A stretch of 64,000 nucleotides of DNA from Paraburkholderia silvatlantica (GTDB lineage Bacteria; Pseudomonadota; Gammaproteobacteria; Burkholderiales; Burkholderiaceae). Location: assembly GCF_003096715.1 (NCBI RefSeq), contig NZ_QEOL01000001.1, positions 62,001-126,000 on the forward strand, given 5' to 3'. The notes under the pieces were generated by a model. It was not told the DNA's origin. It did no database searches and saw only the letters and a program-made list of their open reading frames with translations. This document shows positions 1-8,434 of this stretch, piece by piece. Every line of letters starts with the position of its first letter. The stretch's first letter is position 1. The translations under genes and the position numbers were made by a program.

Positions 1-2
1 AG

Positions 3-1100
3 CGCATCGATCCGCGCACGCCGGTGAAGCATCTCTCCATCGGCCAGCGTCAGATGATCGAAATCGGCAAGGCGCTCATGCGCGACGCGCGCGTGATCGC
101 CTTCGACGAACCGACCAGCTCGCTCTCGGCGCGCGAAACGGAGAACCTGTTTCGCATCATCAACGCGCTGCGTGCGGATGGCCGGGCGATCATCTATGTC
201 ACCCACCGCATGGACGAAGTCTATGAGCTCTGCGACCGCGTGACGGTGTTCCGCGACGGCAAGCGCATCGAGACGTTCGATTCGGTGGCCGATCTCGATC
301 GCAATCGCCTGATTGCGGCGATGGTGGGCCGCTCGATCGAGGACGTGTACGGCTATCGTCCGCGCGCAGCGGGTGACGTGCTGCTCGAAGCGAAGGGCCT
401 GCTGGGTCCCGGCCTCGTCGAGCCGGTGTCGTTCACGGCGCGGCGCGGCGAGATCGTCGGCTTCTTCGGGCTCGTGGGCGCGGGTCGCTCGGAACTCATG
501 AAGCTGATTTACGGCGCGACGCGCGCGAGCGCCGGCCACGTCGAGCTCGACGGCCAGCGCGTCAATTTCGCCAGCCCGCGCGACGCCGTGCGCGCGGGCC
601 TCGCGCTATGCCCCGAGGACCGCAAGCAGGAAGGCATCGTCGCGATCGCCTCGGTGGCCGACAATCTCAACATCAGCGCGCGCCGTCACTTCAGCCCCGC
701 GCGCTTCCTGCTCGACGCGCGGCGCGAGCGCGATCTTGCGCAGGACTACATCAGGAAACTCGCGATCAAGACGCGCAATGGCGACACGGCCATCGGCACG
801 CTGTCGGGCGGCAACCAGCAGAAGGTGATTCTTTCGCGCTGGCTCGCCGAGCGCATCGAGGTGTTCCTGATGGACGAGCCCACGCGCGGTATCGACGTGG
901 GCGCGCGCGCCGAGATCTACAACCTGCTGTACGAGCTTGCGGAAGCGGGCAAGACCGTCATCATGGTGTCGAGCGACCTGGCCGAAGTGATCGGTGTGTC
1001 GGACCGCATCATCGTCATGCGCGAAGGCCGGATTGCGGGCAGCCTGCCGAAGGCCGAAGCCTCGCCCGACGAACTGATCAAGATGGCGCTGCCGCGCTGA
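3..1100 (+). CDS. araG: L-arabinose import ATP-binding protein AraG (5' truncated)
   Basis: This is the ATPase of a CUT2-family arabinose ABC importer. It energises AraH at the inner membrane. The open frame runs in from the window edge, so the first nucleotide domain has lost its Walker A. What remains shows the first-domain signature LSIGQRQ, Walker [12 protein letters not shown], then a second ABC domain with [18 protein letters not shown] and [13 protein letters not shown]. Blocks such as MLCPEDRK-like ALCPEDRK and NLNISARR match AraG closely from memory. About 365 residues are present of a usual ~505. It is followed after 83 bp by araH, so araF should lie just upstream of the window. Tandem-domain relatives (RbsA, XylG, MglA) are the alternative, but AraG fits best. 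Confidence 0.92.
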   Translation, partial: RIDPRTPVKHLSIGQRQMIEIGKALMRDARVIAFDEPTSSLSARETENLFRIINALRADGRAIIYVTHRMDEVYELCDRVTVFRDGKRIETFDSVADLDRNRLIAAMVGRSIEDVYGYRPRAAGDVLLEAKGLLGPGLVEPVSFTARRGEIVGFFGLVGAGRSELMKLIYGATRASAGHVELDGQRVNFASPRDAVRAGLALCPEDRKQEGIVAIASVADNLNISARRHFSPARFLLDARRERDLAQDYIRKLAIKTRNGDTAIGTLSGGNQQKVILSRWLAERIEVFLMDEPTRGIDVGARAEIYNLLYELAEAGKTVIMVSSDLAEVIGVSDRIIVMREGRIAGSLPKAEASPDELIKMALPR

Positions 1101-1121
1101 AGCCTGTTTATTTTGCCTTGC

Positions 1122-1162
1122 CGGTCGCGTCTGAAAACGGCGTCAAGCGACGCCCGCGACCG
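1122..1162 (+). other. Intercistronic stem-loop between araG and araH
   Basis: The 83-bp gap contains an outer inverted repeat CGGTCGCG (1122-1129) with CGCGACCG (1155-1162) and an inner one GGCGTC (1139-1144) with GACGCC (1149-1154). The two stems are contiguous on the 3' side and separated by a 9-nt bulge on the 5' side. The loop is AAGC. It ends 21 nt before the araH start. It has no U-tract, so it is more likely an mRNA processing or stability element than a terminator. Confidence 0.5.
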
Positions 1163-1183
1163 ATCCGAAACGATGAACCAGAA

Positions 1184-2194
1184 ATGAGTGAAGCCATGCA
1201 GCCACAGGGCACGCCTACCGTCAACGAAGCCGCCGCGCCGATTACCCCCCAGCGCGCGCGGGCGTGGGACATGATCAACAAATCGGGCATCGTGGTGGTG
1301 TTCGTGGTGCTGTTCGCGGTGCTATCCGCAACGGTGCCCGACTTCCTCACGACCCGCAACATTCAGGGTCTGCTGCTCTCCGTCACGCTGATCGGCTCGA
1401 TCGCCGTCACGATGATGTTCGTGCTCGCGCTCGGCGAGGTCGATCTTTCGGTCGCCTCGATCGTCGCGTTTTCGGGTGTGGTGGCCTCCACCGTCATCAC
1501 GCAGTCACATAGCGTGATGCTCGGCATTGCGGCCGGCGTGCTCGCGGGCGGCGCGGTGGGGCTCGTGAACGGCGTGCTGATCGCGCGCTTCAAGATCAAC
1601 TCGCTGATCGCCACGCTCGCGATGATGGAGGCGGTGCGCGGCCTCGCGTTCCTCACCTCGAACGGCGACGCCGTGATGATCTCGGAAGAGCGCTTCTTCG
1701 ATCTGGGCGGCGGTTCGTTCCTGGGCATTTCGTACCCGATCTGGAGCAACATCATCGGCTTCGTGGTGTTCGGCTTCCTGCTCAAGAAAACCGTGTTCGG
1801 CAAGAACGTGCTCGCGGTGGGCGGCAACAGCGAAGCGGCGCGGCTTGCCGGCTTGCCGGTCACGCGCATCAAGATCACGGTGTTCGTGCTGCAAGGGCTC
1901 ATTACGGGTTTTGCGGGCGTGATGCTGGCCTCGCGCATGAGCCTCGGCGACCCGAAGACTTCGGTGGGCCTCGAACTCGGCGTGATCTCGGCTTGCGTGC
2001 TGGGCGGCGTGTCGCTCACGGGCGGCGTGGCGACCATTTCGGGCGTGCTGGTGGGCGTGCTCATCATGGGCGCGGTGCAGGACGCCATGAGCCTCATGAA
2101 TGTGCCGACGTTCTATCAGTACCTGATTCGCGGCGGCATCCTGCTGCTCGCGGTGCTGTTCGACCAGTTCCGGCGCAGCAAGCGGGCGGTGTGA
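1184..2194 (+). CDS. araH: L-arabinose ABC transporter permease AraH
   Basis: This is an integral inner-membrane permease of the arabinose importer, 336 residues, the usual CUT2 permease length (~330). A soluble N-terminus of about 30 residues is followed by repeated hydrophobic segments. Family blocks seen are LALGEVDLSVASIVAF, AVGGNSEAARLAGLPV and ISACVLGGVSLTGGVATISG, the last being the loop that contacts the ATPase. The start was placed at the ATG of MSEAMQPQG. A second in-frame ATG lies four codons later. It is co-directional with araG and ends before a strong hairpin at 2208-2233. The order araG-araH is as in E. coli. Confidence 0.93.
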   Translation: MSEAMQPQGTPTVNEAAAPITPQRARAWDMINKSGIVVVFVVLFAVLSATVPDFLTTRNIQGLLLSVTLIGSIAVTMMFVLALGEVDLSVASIVAFSGVVASTVITQSHSVMLGIAAGVLAGGAVGLVNGVLIARFKINSLIATLAMMEAVRGLAFLTSNGDAVMISEERFFDLGGGSFLGISYPIWSNIIGFVVFGFLLKKTVFGKNVLAVGGNSEAARLAGLPVTRIKITVFVLQGLITGFAGVMLASRMSLGDPKTSVGLELGVISACVLGGVSLTGGVATISGVLVGVLIMGAVQDAMSLMNVPTFYQYLIRGGILLLAVLFDQFRRSKRAV

Positions 2195-2207
2195 GGCAAG
2201 CGCGTGT

Positions 2208-2233
2208 CGCCGGGCCGCAACGCGGCCCGGGCG
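2208..2233. terminator. Bidirectional hairpin between araH and the GntR gene
   Basis: GGGCCGC (2212-2218), loop AAC and GCGGCCC (2222-2228) form a 7-bp core. It extends outwards by about four more pairs with one bulged C. It sits between convergent genes. No U-tract follows on either strand, so it is a terminator by position and stability only. Confidence 0.5.
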
Positions 2234-2256
2234 AACGGAGCGTCAGTCAGCGGGCC

Positions 2257-2982
2257 TCAAGTCTCCAGGCCCGCCCCGCCCAGAATCGAGTTGGCATCGG
2301 CGCGCGCATTATCGAGCTGAACGACGCTCGCCTGGCGCGCCGCGAGCGCATCGCCGTGCTCGATCGCCGTGAGAATCGCCTTGTGGCGCGGCAACGAAAG
2401 CGCATGCGTGTTGGGATGGCGGCTCGTGAGCTTGATCGACTCGGAAAGCGCGAGCGAGAGCATGTTGCCGATGTACGCCAGCATGTTGTTATGCGTGGCC
2501 GCCATGATCGCGCGGTGGAATTCCAGATCGGGCTCGAGCAGGTCGGCGGCGGTCTGCGCCTGCTCCATGCGCGCGTAGGCCGCGGTAATGCGGGCGCGGT
2601 CTTCGTCGTTTGCTGAAATCGCGGCGAGCGCGGCGGCGGCGGGCTCGATGATCTGCCGCACGGTCATGAGCGAGCGGAAGAACTCGCCTTCCGGAATGCT
2701 GTTGACGGTCCAGTACAGCACGTCGGGGTCGAGCATGTGCCATTCTTCGCGCGGCCGCACGACACTGCCCACGCGCGGCTTCGAAACCACGAGGCCCTTG
2801 GCGACCAGCACGCGCGTGGCCTCGCGCAGCACGGGGCGGCTCACGCCGTAGGTCTCGCACAGCGTGGGCTCGGGAGGCAGGCGCTGCCCGGGGGCGAGCG
2901 TGCCGCCTACGATCTGCATGCCGAGCTCCTGCACGATGCGCGCGTGCATGCTCTTGCGTTTCTCTAGATTGCGGTAATCCAT
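2257..2982 (-). CDS. FadR/DgoR-type GntR transcriptional regulator
   Basis: This is a 241-residue DNA-binding regulator. It has an N-terminal winged helix (about residues 12-75, with LPPEPTLCETYGVSRPVLREA as the recognition region) and a C-terminal all-helical FCD ligand domain (about 90-225). The FCD domain carries the acidic/His metal-binding pattern, for example DLEFHRAIMAATHN. The WHMLDPDVLYW segment after the wing resembles DgoR, the galactonate regulator, so a sugar acid is a reasonable but unproven effector. It lies upstream of and co-directional with the sugar ABC operon at 3037-5990 and convergent to araH. It probably controls one of the flanking transport systems. Confidence 0.88.
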   Translation of the reverse strand: MDYRNLEKRKSMHARIVQELGMQIVGGTLAPGQRLPPEPTLCETYGVSRPVLREATRVLVAKGLVVSKPRVGSVVRPREEWHMLDPDVLYWTVNSIPEGEFFRSLMTVRQIIEPAAAALAAISANDEDRARITAAYARMEQAQTAADLLEPDLEFHRAIMAATHNNMLAYIGNMLSLALSESIKLTSRHPNTHALSLPRHKAILTAIEHGDALAARQASVVQLDNARADANSILGGAGLET

Positions 2983-3036
2983 GATTGTCCGGCCGGGGGC
3001 TACCCGATCGGAGCGTCCCCCCTGTTTGCAGGCCCG

Positions 3037-3849
3037 CTACGCGCTGTTGGCGCGCATGGCCCGATATTCCCGCCGCACGATATCCATCAGCTCAGCCACC
3101 GATGTATTGGCGCTGTGCTGCTCGTATGTCACGCGGCCTCGCTGCATCAACATGATGCGATCCGCAATATCGAGCGTCTGCGCATAGTTGTGCATGATCA
3201 TGATAATCGATAGGCCGCCTTTTTCCTTCAAACGCATGATGAGATCGATGATCAGACCCGCTTCGCGCGCTCCCATTGCGGCGAGCGGCTCGTCGAGCAG
3301 GAGGATTCTCGCGTTCGAATGCACGGCGCGCGCGACCGCGATGGCCTGGCGCTGACCACCCGAGAGCCGCTCCACAGGCAGGTCCACCGAGGGCACGTGC
3401 ACGCCGATGTCGTCGAGCAGTTGCGCCGCGCGCTGGCGCATCTGCTTGTGGTCGAGCAGTCTGAAGGGCCCGCGCCGCACGATTTCGCGGTTCAGGAACA
3501 TGTTGTGGTAAATGCTCAGCGAATTGGCGAGCGCGAGGTCCTGATAAACGCATTCGATGCCGAGCGAGCGCGCATGGTCCACCGAGCGCAGCAGCGTTTC
3601 GCTGCCGTCGATCTGCAGCGTGCCGCTCGTTTGCTGGTGAAAACCCGTGAGGATTTTCACGAGCGTGGACTTGCCCGCGCCGTTGTCGCCGAGAATGCCG
3701 AGGATTTCGCCGCGGCCGAGCGTGAGCGAAACGCCGTCGAGCGCCGTCACCGCGCCGAAGCGCTTGACGATGTTGTCGGCCCGCAGGGCGAGCGGCGCGT
3801 CGGCCGTGGCGCTCGCGCCGCCGGGGGAGGTTTGCGATTCGTCCATCAT
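3037..3849 (-). CDS. Sugar ABC transporter ATP-binding protein, single-domain (FrcA-like)
   Basis: This is a cytoplasmic ATPase of a CUT2 importer with only one ABC domain (270 residues), unlike the tandem AraG and YtfR types in this window. Motifs in order are Walker A GDNGAGKST, signature LSGGQRQ, and Walker B ILLLDEPLAAMGARE with the catalytic Glu. The Walker B is followed by a switch His in MIMHNY. A short Ala/Ser-rich N-terminal leader precedes the domain. Its start overlaps the stop of the permease gene by 4 bp, indicating translational coupling. Single-domain CUT2 ATPases such as FrcA form homodimers. The sugar is not identifiable from sequence. Confidence 0.88.
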   Translation of the reverse strand: MMDESQTSPGGASATADAPLALRADNIVKRFGAVTALDGVSLTLGRGEILGILGDNGAGKSTLVKILTGFHQQTSGTLQIDGSETLLRSVDHARSLGIECVYQDLALANSLSIYHNMFLNREIVRRGPFRLLDHKQMRQRAAQLLDDIGVHVPSVDLPVERLSGGQRQAIAVARAVHSNARILLLDEPLAAMGAREAGLIIDLIMRLKEKGGLSIIMIMHNYAQTLDIADRIMLMQRGRVTYEQHSANTSVAELMDIVRREYRAMRANSA

Positions 3850-4859
3850 CGGCTCCCTTTGCGGCGCAGGCGCCCGACGTGGATGTTGAAGACCATGGCG
3901 GCGAGAATCGCGGCGCCGAGAATGATGTTGAAGGTGAACGCGTTGATGCCGATGAGCGTGAAGCCGTCGTTGAGAATGCCGAGCACCGCCGCACCGATCA
4001 GGCCGCCCACGATCGTGCCCGAGCCGCCCGTGAGCGGCGTGCCGCCGATCACGGCCGAAGCCACGGCGAGGAACATGATCTGGTTGCCGCCCGCCTGCGG
4101 GTCGATCGAGGTGATGCGAAAGCCTTCCAGAATGCCGGTGAAGCCCGCGAGCACGGCGGCAATGATGAAGTTGCCGAGGCGCAGCCGGTTCACATGAATA
4201 CCGGCTTCGCTCGCGCCCAGCGGATTCGCACCCGCCGCCTGCGTATGCAGGCCCCAGCGCGTATGCCGCAGCAGCACATGCATCGCGAACGCGATCGCCA
4301 CGGTCCAGATGATCTCGCTATAGCCCCAGGCGCCCATGAAGGCCGCAAATTCGGGGGATCCCGGCGTCTGCACCGGCGTGCCGCGCGAGATCGTGAGCGT
4401 GATGCCGTTGATGAGGAAGAGCGTGCCGAGCGTCGTGACGAACGAAGGCAGGCGCAGCCACACGGTCACGGCGCCGTTCACGAAGCCGACGATGCCCGCG
4501 GCCACGAGCCCCGCGATCACGGCGAGCCACATGGGCGCGCCCGCGTCGTTGGCGAACACCATCATGAACGGCGCGAAGGCGAACACCATGCCCGCCGACA
4601 GATCGATGTCGCCGCCGATCATCAGCATGATTTCGCCGAACGCGATGATCGCCACCGGCGCGATGAACTGCGAGAGGTTGACGAGACTCGCGTTGGTGAG
4701 CAGGAAGTCCCGGTTGGAAAATTCGAAGTACGCCGCGAGGATCATCGCCACGAGCAGGATGCGCAGCTCGGGCGCCCACGCGGAGAGCCATTGCCCGCGC
4801 GGGCGGACAGCAGCCCGCGCGGCGACTTCAGCCTTGCCAGTTTCGTTCACGGAGTCCAT
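3846..4859 (-). CDS. Sugar ABC transporter permease (CUT2 family)
   Basis: This is an inner-membrane permease of the second sugar importer, about 337 residues. Family blocks include MIGGDIDLSAGMVFAF, GANPLGASEAGIHVNRLR and AVASAVIGGTPLTGGSGTIVGG, the last being the ATPase-coupling loop. About eight to ten hydrophobic segments follow a 30-residue soluble N-terminus. A GTG codon immediately precedes the chosen ATG and is a possible start. It lies downstream of the binding protein (27-bp gap) and overlaps the ATPase by 4 bp, so 5990-3037 is one operon in the order binding protein, permease, ATPase. Confidence 0.9.
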   Translation of the reverse strand: MDSVNETGKAEVAARAAVRPRGQWLSAWAPELRILLVAMILAAYFEFSNRDFLLTNASLVNLSQFIAPVAIIAFGEIMLMIGGDIDLSAGMVFAFAPFMMVFANDAGAPMWLAVIAGLVAAGIVGFVNGAVTVWLRLPSFVTTLGTLFLINGITLTISRGTPVQTPGSPEFAAFMGAWGYSEIIWTVAIAFAMHVLLRHTRWGLHTQAAGANPLGASEAGIHVNRLRLGNFIIAAVLAGFTGILEGFRITSIDPQAGGNQIMFLAVASAVIGGTPLTGGSGTIVGGLIGAAVLGILNDGFTLIGINAFTFNIILGAAILAAMVFNIHVGRLRRKGSR

Positions 4860-4886
4860 CACTCGTAGTTCGTTGCGTGCAGTTCG

Positions 4887-5990
4887 TCAAGACTTGATCG
4901 CGCCGCTCATCGGCACGATTTGCGGCTTGGTGGTCTTGCCTTCGAAACGCGTCGAGGTGTTCAGGTACGGCTCGACGGTTTCCTTCGTCACGAACTTCAG
5001 ACCCGTGTTCGTGTCGGCCGGGCCGACCAGACCGCCGGAGGCGAGGGTCACGAACGCCTGCATCACCGTATAGAAGCCCTGCACGTACGGCTGCTGGTCG
5101 ATCGTGAAGTCGAGGAAGCCTTCGTGAATGAGCTGAACCGTGGTGGGCAGCAGGTCGAAGCCGCCGCCGTGTACGCCCTTCGAAGGCAGGTTGTTTTCCT
5201 TCATCACCTGCGCGACGCCCTGCGTGCTGCCCGCATCCACGGCGAACATGCCTTTCAGGTCCTGGTGGCCCAGGTAGAACGACTTGATCTTCGAAAGCTC
5301 TTCGTTGACGGTCGCGCCCGTGGCCACGGTCTGGATGTCGATCTTCTTGCCGGACTTCTTGATGGCGTCGCTCGCGCCGTCCAGACGCGGCTGGATGTTG
5401 AGCTGGCCGGGCGTGGCGATGAACAGGCCGACGAGGCCGCTGTCGATCAGGCTCACGATGCGCTCGCCCATCTGGTAGCCCGAGAGATACAGGTCCTGGC
5501 CGATATAGGCGAGGCGCGGGTTCTTCTTGCCGCGCGGCGCGTCGGCGTTATAGGCGAAGACCGGAATGCCCGCGTCGAGCGCCGCCTGAATCGGCTTGTC
5601 GAAGGCGGTGGGGTCGACGATCGGCACCGCGATCGCATCGGCCTTCGCGGCGATCGCCGCATTCACGGCGCGCACCATTTCGCCCGCGTCGGAGGTGGCC
5701 GAGCCGGTCCACTGGTAGTCCATGTTGAGCAGCGAGCATGCGTCCTGAATGCCGTATTGCGTAGGCACGAAGAACGGATTCGTGGTGACGTGGTTGACGA
5801 ACACGATCTTCCACTTCTTGTGCGAAGGGAAGCCCGATTCGGCGGCCTGCGCCGTGGAAATGAATCCGCCGCCGCCCACCGCGCCGAGCAGCGAAAGCGC
5901 AGCACCCAGGCCCGCACCCTGCATCAGGCCACGCCGGCCCGTGTCGATCAAGCTCTTACCGTCTTTTGCGTCATCCCGATCCTGCGCCAT
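4887..5990 (-). CDS. Sugar ABC transporter periplasmic substrate-binding protein (Tat-type signal)
   Basis: This is a periplasmic-binding protein of the Peripla_BP_4 (ribose-binding-like) fold, about 367 residues. The N-terminus carries a twin-arginine motif (TGRRGLMQG) followed by a hydrophobic stretch and an AQAAE cleavage region, so export may be through Tat, which is unusual for this family. The mature part shows NPFFVPTQYGIQDA, ADAIAVPIVDPTAF and GMFAVDAGSTQG. The ATG at 5990 was chosen because GGAGG lies five bases upstream. An ATG seven codons earlier (6011) lacks this. It is the first gene of the operon. Its sugar cannot be named. Confidence 0.88.
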   Translation of the reverse strand: MAQDRDDAKDGKSLIDTGRRGLMQGAGLGAALSLLGAVGGGGFISTAQAAESGFPSHKKWKIVFVNHVTTNPFFVPTQYGIQDACSLLNMDYQWTGSATSDAGEMVRAVNAAIAAKADAIAVPIVDPTAFDKPIQAALDAGIPVFAYNADAPRGKKNPRLAYIGQDLYLSGYQMGERIVSLIDSGLVGLFIATPGQLNIQPRLDGASDAIKKSGKKIDIQTVATGATVNEELSKIKSFYLGHQDLKGMFAVDAGSTQGVAQVMKENNLPSKGVHGGGFDLLPTTVQLIHEGFLDFTIDQQPYVQGFYTVMQAFVTLASGGLVGPADTNTGLKFVTKETVEPYLNTSTRFEGKTTKPQIVPMSGAIKS

Positions 5991-6051
5991 GTTTTCCTCC
6001 GGTCTTGTCATCGTGGTCGATGTAGTCGACTTTCGTCGAAAAGCGTGCAGA

Positions 6052-6063
6052 TACTGGCCAGTA
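6052..6063. promoter_or_regulatory. Palindrome upstream of the second sugar operon (possible operator)
   Basis: TACTGGCCAGTA is a perfect 12-bp palindrome 62 bp upstream of the binding-protein start (5990). Its TGG...CCA arms resemble FadR-subfamily GntR operators. The nearby FadR-type regulator (2257-2982) is therefore a candidate, but the assignment is inference. Confidence 0.4.
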
Positions 6064-6223
6064 CCGGGGGAACGCGCGAGACATCCGCAGCGAACGTGTG
6101 TTCGCCAGGCGCCGACGGTACCGCAAAAATCTTAGTGCAGCGTGATGAGGCCTCCTAATCCATGTATACCCCTAACTACTCCACAGGCCCTCGCGCAGCG
6201 GCGGGTCGCCCATGACAGGCGGC

Positions 6224-7363
6224 TTACGCACCGCCTTTCGCCTCCTGCATGTGCGGCGGCGGGCTGGCGAGCCTTGCCTGATCCATCGGCGTAGCGGCTT
6301 GCCCCCGTGCGGTGCGCGGGGCGCCGCGTCCCGTGCCGGTCGATTTGCGGCGCGCGGCGTGGCGCTCGGTTGCGCGCTGCATGAGGCAGAACGCGCAGAG
6401 CAGCGCGCCGATCACGATGCGCGTCCACCACGAGCTGAGCGTGCCGTCGAAGGTAATGAGCGTCTGGATCGTGCCCAGAATGCCCACGCCGAACACAGAG
6501 CCGATCACATAGCCCACGCCGCCCGTGAGCAGCGTGCCGCCGATCACCGTCGCGGCGATGGCGTCGAGTTCCATGCCTTGCGCCTGCAGCCCGTAGCCCG
6601 AGAGCACGTAGAGCGTAAACACCACGCCGCCGAGCGCCGAGCAAAAGCCCGAGAGCGCGTAGACGCCGATCTTGGTGCGTGCCACCGGCAGGCCCATGAG
6701 CAGCGCGGAGCGCTCGTTGCCGCCGATCGCGTAGACGTTGCGCCCAAAGCGCGTGAAGTGCGCGATGACGATGCCCGCAGCGAGCATGGCGATGGCCGTG
6801 AGCGAGCCCGTGGTGAGCGAGCCGCTGCCTACTGGAATGCTGAATTCGGATAGCGCGTGAAAACCGGGGTCGTTGATCTGGATGGATTCGGTGGTGATGA
6901 GAAAGCAGGTGCCGCGCGCGAGGAACATGCCCGCGAGCGTGATGATGAAGGGCTGCAGCCGGAAGAAGTGGATCAGCGCGCCCATTGCCGCGCCATAGAG
7001 CGCGCCGCAGAGCAAAACGAGCGGCACGACGACGAGCACGGGCCAGTGCAGCTTCTCGGTGCCCACGGCGCAGAGGATCGTCGTGAGCGCAACCACGGCC
7101 CCCACCGAAAGATCGATGCCGCCCGAGATGATCACGAACGTCATGCCGATGGCGACGATCAGCAGGAACGCGTTGTCGACCAGCAGCCCGAAGGCCACCT
7201 GCAGCGAGAAGAACCCCGTGTACATGACCGAGCCGAAGCCGAACAGCACGGCAAAGAGCACGACGGTCACCACGATGGGCAGCACGCGCGGATCGACGAA
7301 GCGGGTGGCGCCGCGCCGGCACGCTGCGAGCGTGTTCGAAAAGGACAGGGCTGGGCGGTTCAT
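6224..7363 (-). CDS. yjfF: Galactofuranose-type ABC transporter permease YjfF
   Basis: This is the second permease of a YtfQRT-YjfF-type importer, 379 residues. It matches E. coli YjfF from memory over its whole core: VIISGGIDLSVGAVVALT, FIITLAGMFLARGTCFL, AIGGNERSALLMGLPV, LDAIAATVIGGTLLTGGVG and TFDGTLSSWWTRI. About ten membrane segments are expected. The C-terminal ~50 residues are a charged, Pro/Ala-rich cytoplasmic tail not typical of YjfF. The start follows a purine-rich GGGGGAAG site. It is 33 bp downstream of ytfT and is the last gene of the four-gene operon. Confidence 0.9.
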   Translation of the reverse strand: MNRPALSFSNTLAACRRGATRFVDPRVLPIVVTVVLFAVLFGFGSVMYTGFFSLQVAFGLLVDNAFLLIVAIGMTFVIISGGIDLSVGAVVALTTILCAVGTEKLHWPVLVVVPLVLLCGALYGAAMGALIHFFRLQPFIITLAGMFLARGTCFLITTESIQINDPGFHALSEFSIPVGSGSLTTGSLTAIAMLAAGIVIAHFTRFGRNVYAIGGNERSALLMGLPVARTKIGVYALSGFCSALGGVVFTLYVLSGYGLQAQGMELDAIAATVIGGTLLTGGVGYVIGSVFGVGILGTIQTLITFDGTLSSWWTRIVIGALLCAFCLMQRATERHAARRKSTGTGRGAPRTARGQAATPMDQARLASPPPHMQEAKGGA

Positions 7364-7396
7364 GCTCGGCTTCCCCCGAATGGGTGCGCTTCGTGC

Positions 7397-8434
7397 TCAG
7401 GCGCGCGCGCGGCGCGCGAGAGCGAGGCGTTTGAGTTGTTGAAAAGCGAAGGTGCGCGCGGCGGGCGACTGGATCAGGCACACGAGCAGCACGACCACGG
7501 CCTTCACGACGAGCGTGGCCTCGGGCGGCACGCCGATCGAATAGGTGGTGTAGGTGAGCGTCTGGATGATGAGCGCGCCGAGCACCGTGCCCGCGAGACT
7601 GAAGCGCCCGCCCAGCAGCGACGTGCCGCCGAGCGTCACGGCGAGAATCGCGTCGAGTTCGAGCAGCAGGCCCGCGTTGTTGCCGTCCGCGCTGCGCACG
7701 TTCGAGCTGATCAGAATGCCGGCAATCGCGGCGGTCACGCCGCAGAACGCGTAGGCGCCGAACACCACGGCTTGCGACGACAGGCCCGCAAGCCGCGCGG
7801 CCACCGGATTCACGCCGATCGAGCGGATGAAGAGGCCGAGCGCCGTGCGGTTGACGATGAGGGCAGTGAGCACAGTCACGGCGAGCGCGATCCACACGGC
7901 GCACGGGATGAGCGCGAAATAGCCGCCGCCCGCGAAGAGATAACCGGGCGCGCCGATGGGGATGATCTGGCCGCCCGTGAGCAACTGCGCCACGCCGCGG
8001 CCCGCCACCATCAGGATGAGCGTGGCGATGATCGGCTGCATGCCGACGAACGCGACGAGCAGCCCGTTCCAGATGCCGGCGAGCAGGCCCACCGCGAGCG
8101 CCGCGCCGAACGCGAGACCCACGCGCGAAGGATCGGCGGCGAGCACCGTGGCGGCAGCCGCACCGGCGATCGCCACGACGGCGCCCACGGAAATGTCGAT
8201 GCCGCGCGTGGCGATCACGAGCGTCATGCCGAGCGACACCACGACGAGCGGCGCGGCGCGCATGAGGATGTCGATGGGCGCGCCGAACAGGTGGCCGCCC
8301 AGCATCGTGATCGAGAGGAAGTTGCCGCGATGCGCGACATCGACGACGAACAGCGCGATGAGCGTCACCGCGGGCCACACCAGCGGATGCCGGATGACGA
8401 GCGAAAGCCAGGCGGGGAGGGCGGGGCGCGTCAT
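7397..8434 (-). CDS. ytfT: Galactofuranose-type ABC transporter permease YtfT
   Basis: This is the first permease of the YtfQRT-YjfF-type importer, 345 residues. Blocks seen are VIATRGIDISVGAVVAIAG, GMQPIIATLILMVAGRG, GVNPVAARLAGL and LDAILAVTLGGTSLLGGRF, all typical of this CUT2 subgroup. The ATG overlaps the ytfR stop by 4 bp, so its translation is likely coupled. The long frame reaching upstream through ytfR is a shadow. Together with YjfF it should form a heterodimeric membrane channel. Confidence 0.9.
   Translation of the reverse strand: MTRPALPAWLSLVIRHPLVWPAVTLIALFVVDVAHRGNFLSITMLGGHLFGAPIDILMRAAPLVVVSLGMTLVIATRGIDISVGAVVAIAGAAAATVLAADPSRVGLAFGAALAVGLLAGIWNGLLVAFVGMQPIIATLILMVAGRGVAQLLTGGQIIPIGAPGYLFAGGGYFALIPCAVWIALAVTVLTALIVNRTALGLFIRSIGVNPVAARLAGLSSQAVVFGAYAFCGVTAAIAGILISSNVRSADGNNAGLLLELDAILAVTLGGTSLLGGRFSLAGTVLGALIIQTLTYTTYSIGVPPEATLVVKAVVVLLVCLIQSPAARTFAFQQLKRLALARRARA

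Noticed and set aside
3879..6158. Long plus-strand frames opposite the second sugar operon
   Set aside because: They are antisense to well-supported permease and binding-protein genes, with low-complexity Arg/His/Glu composition and no ribosome sites.
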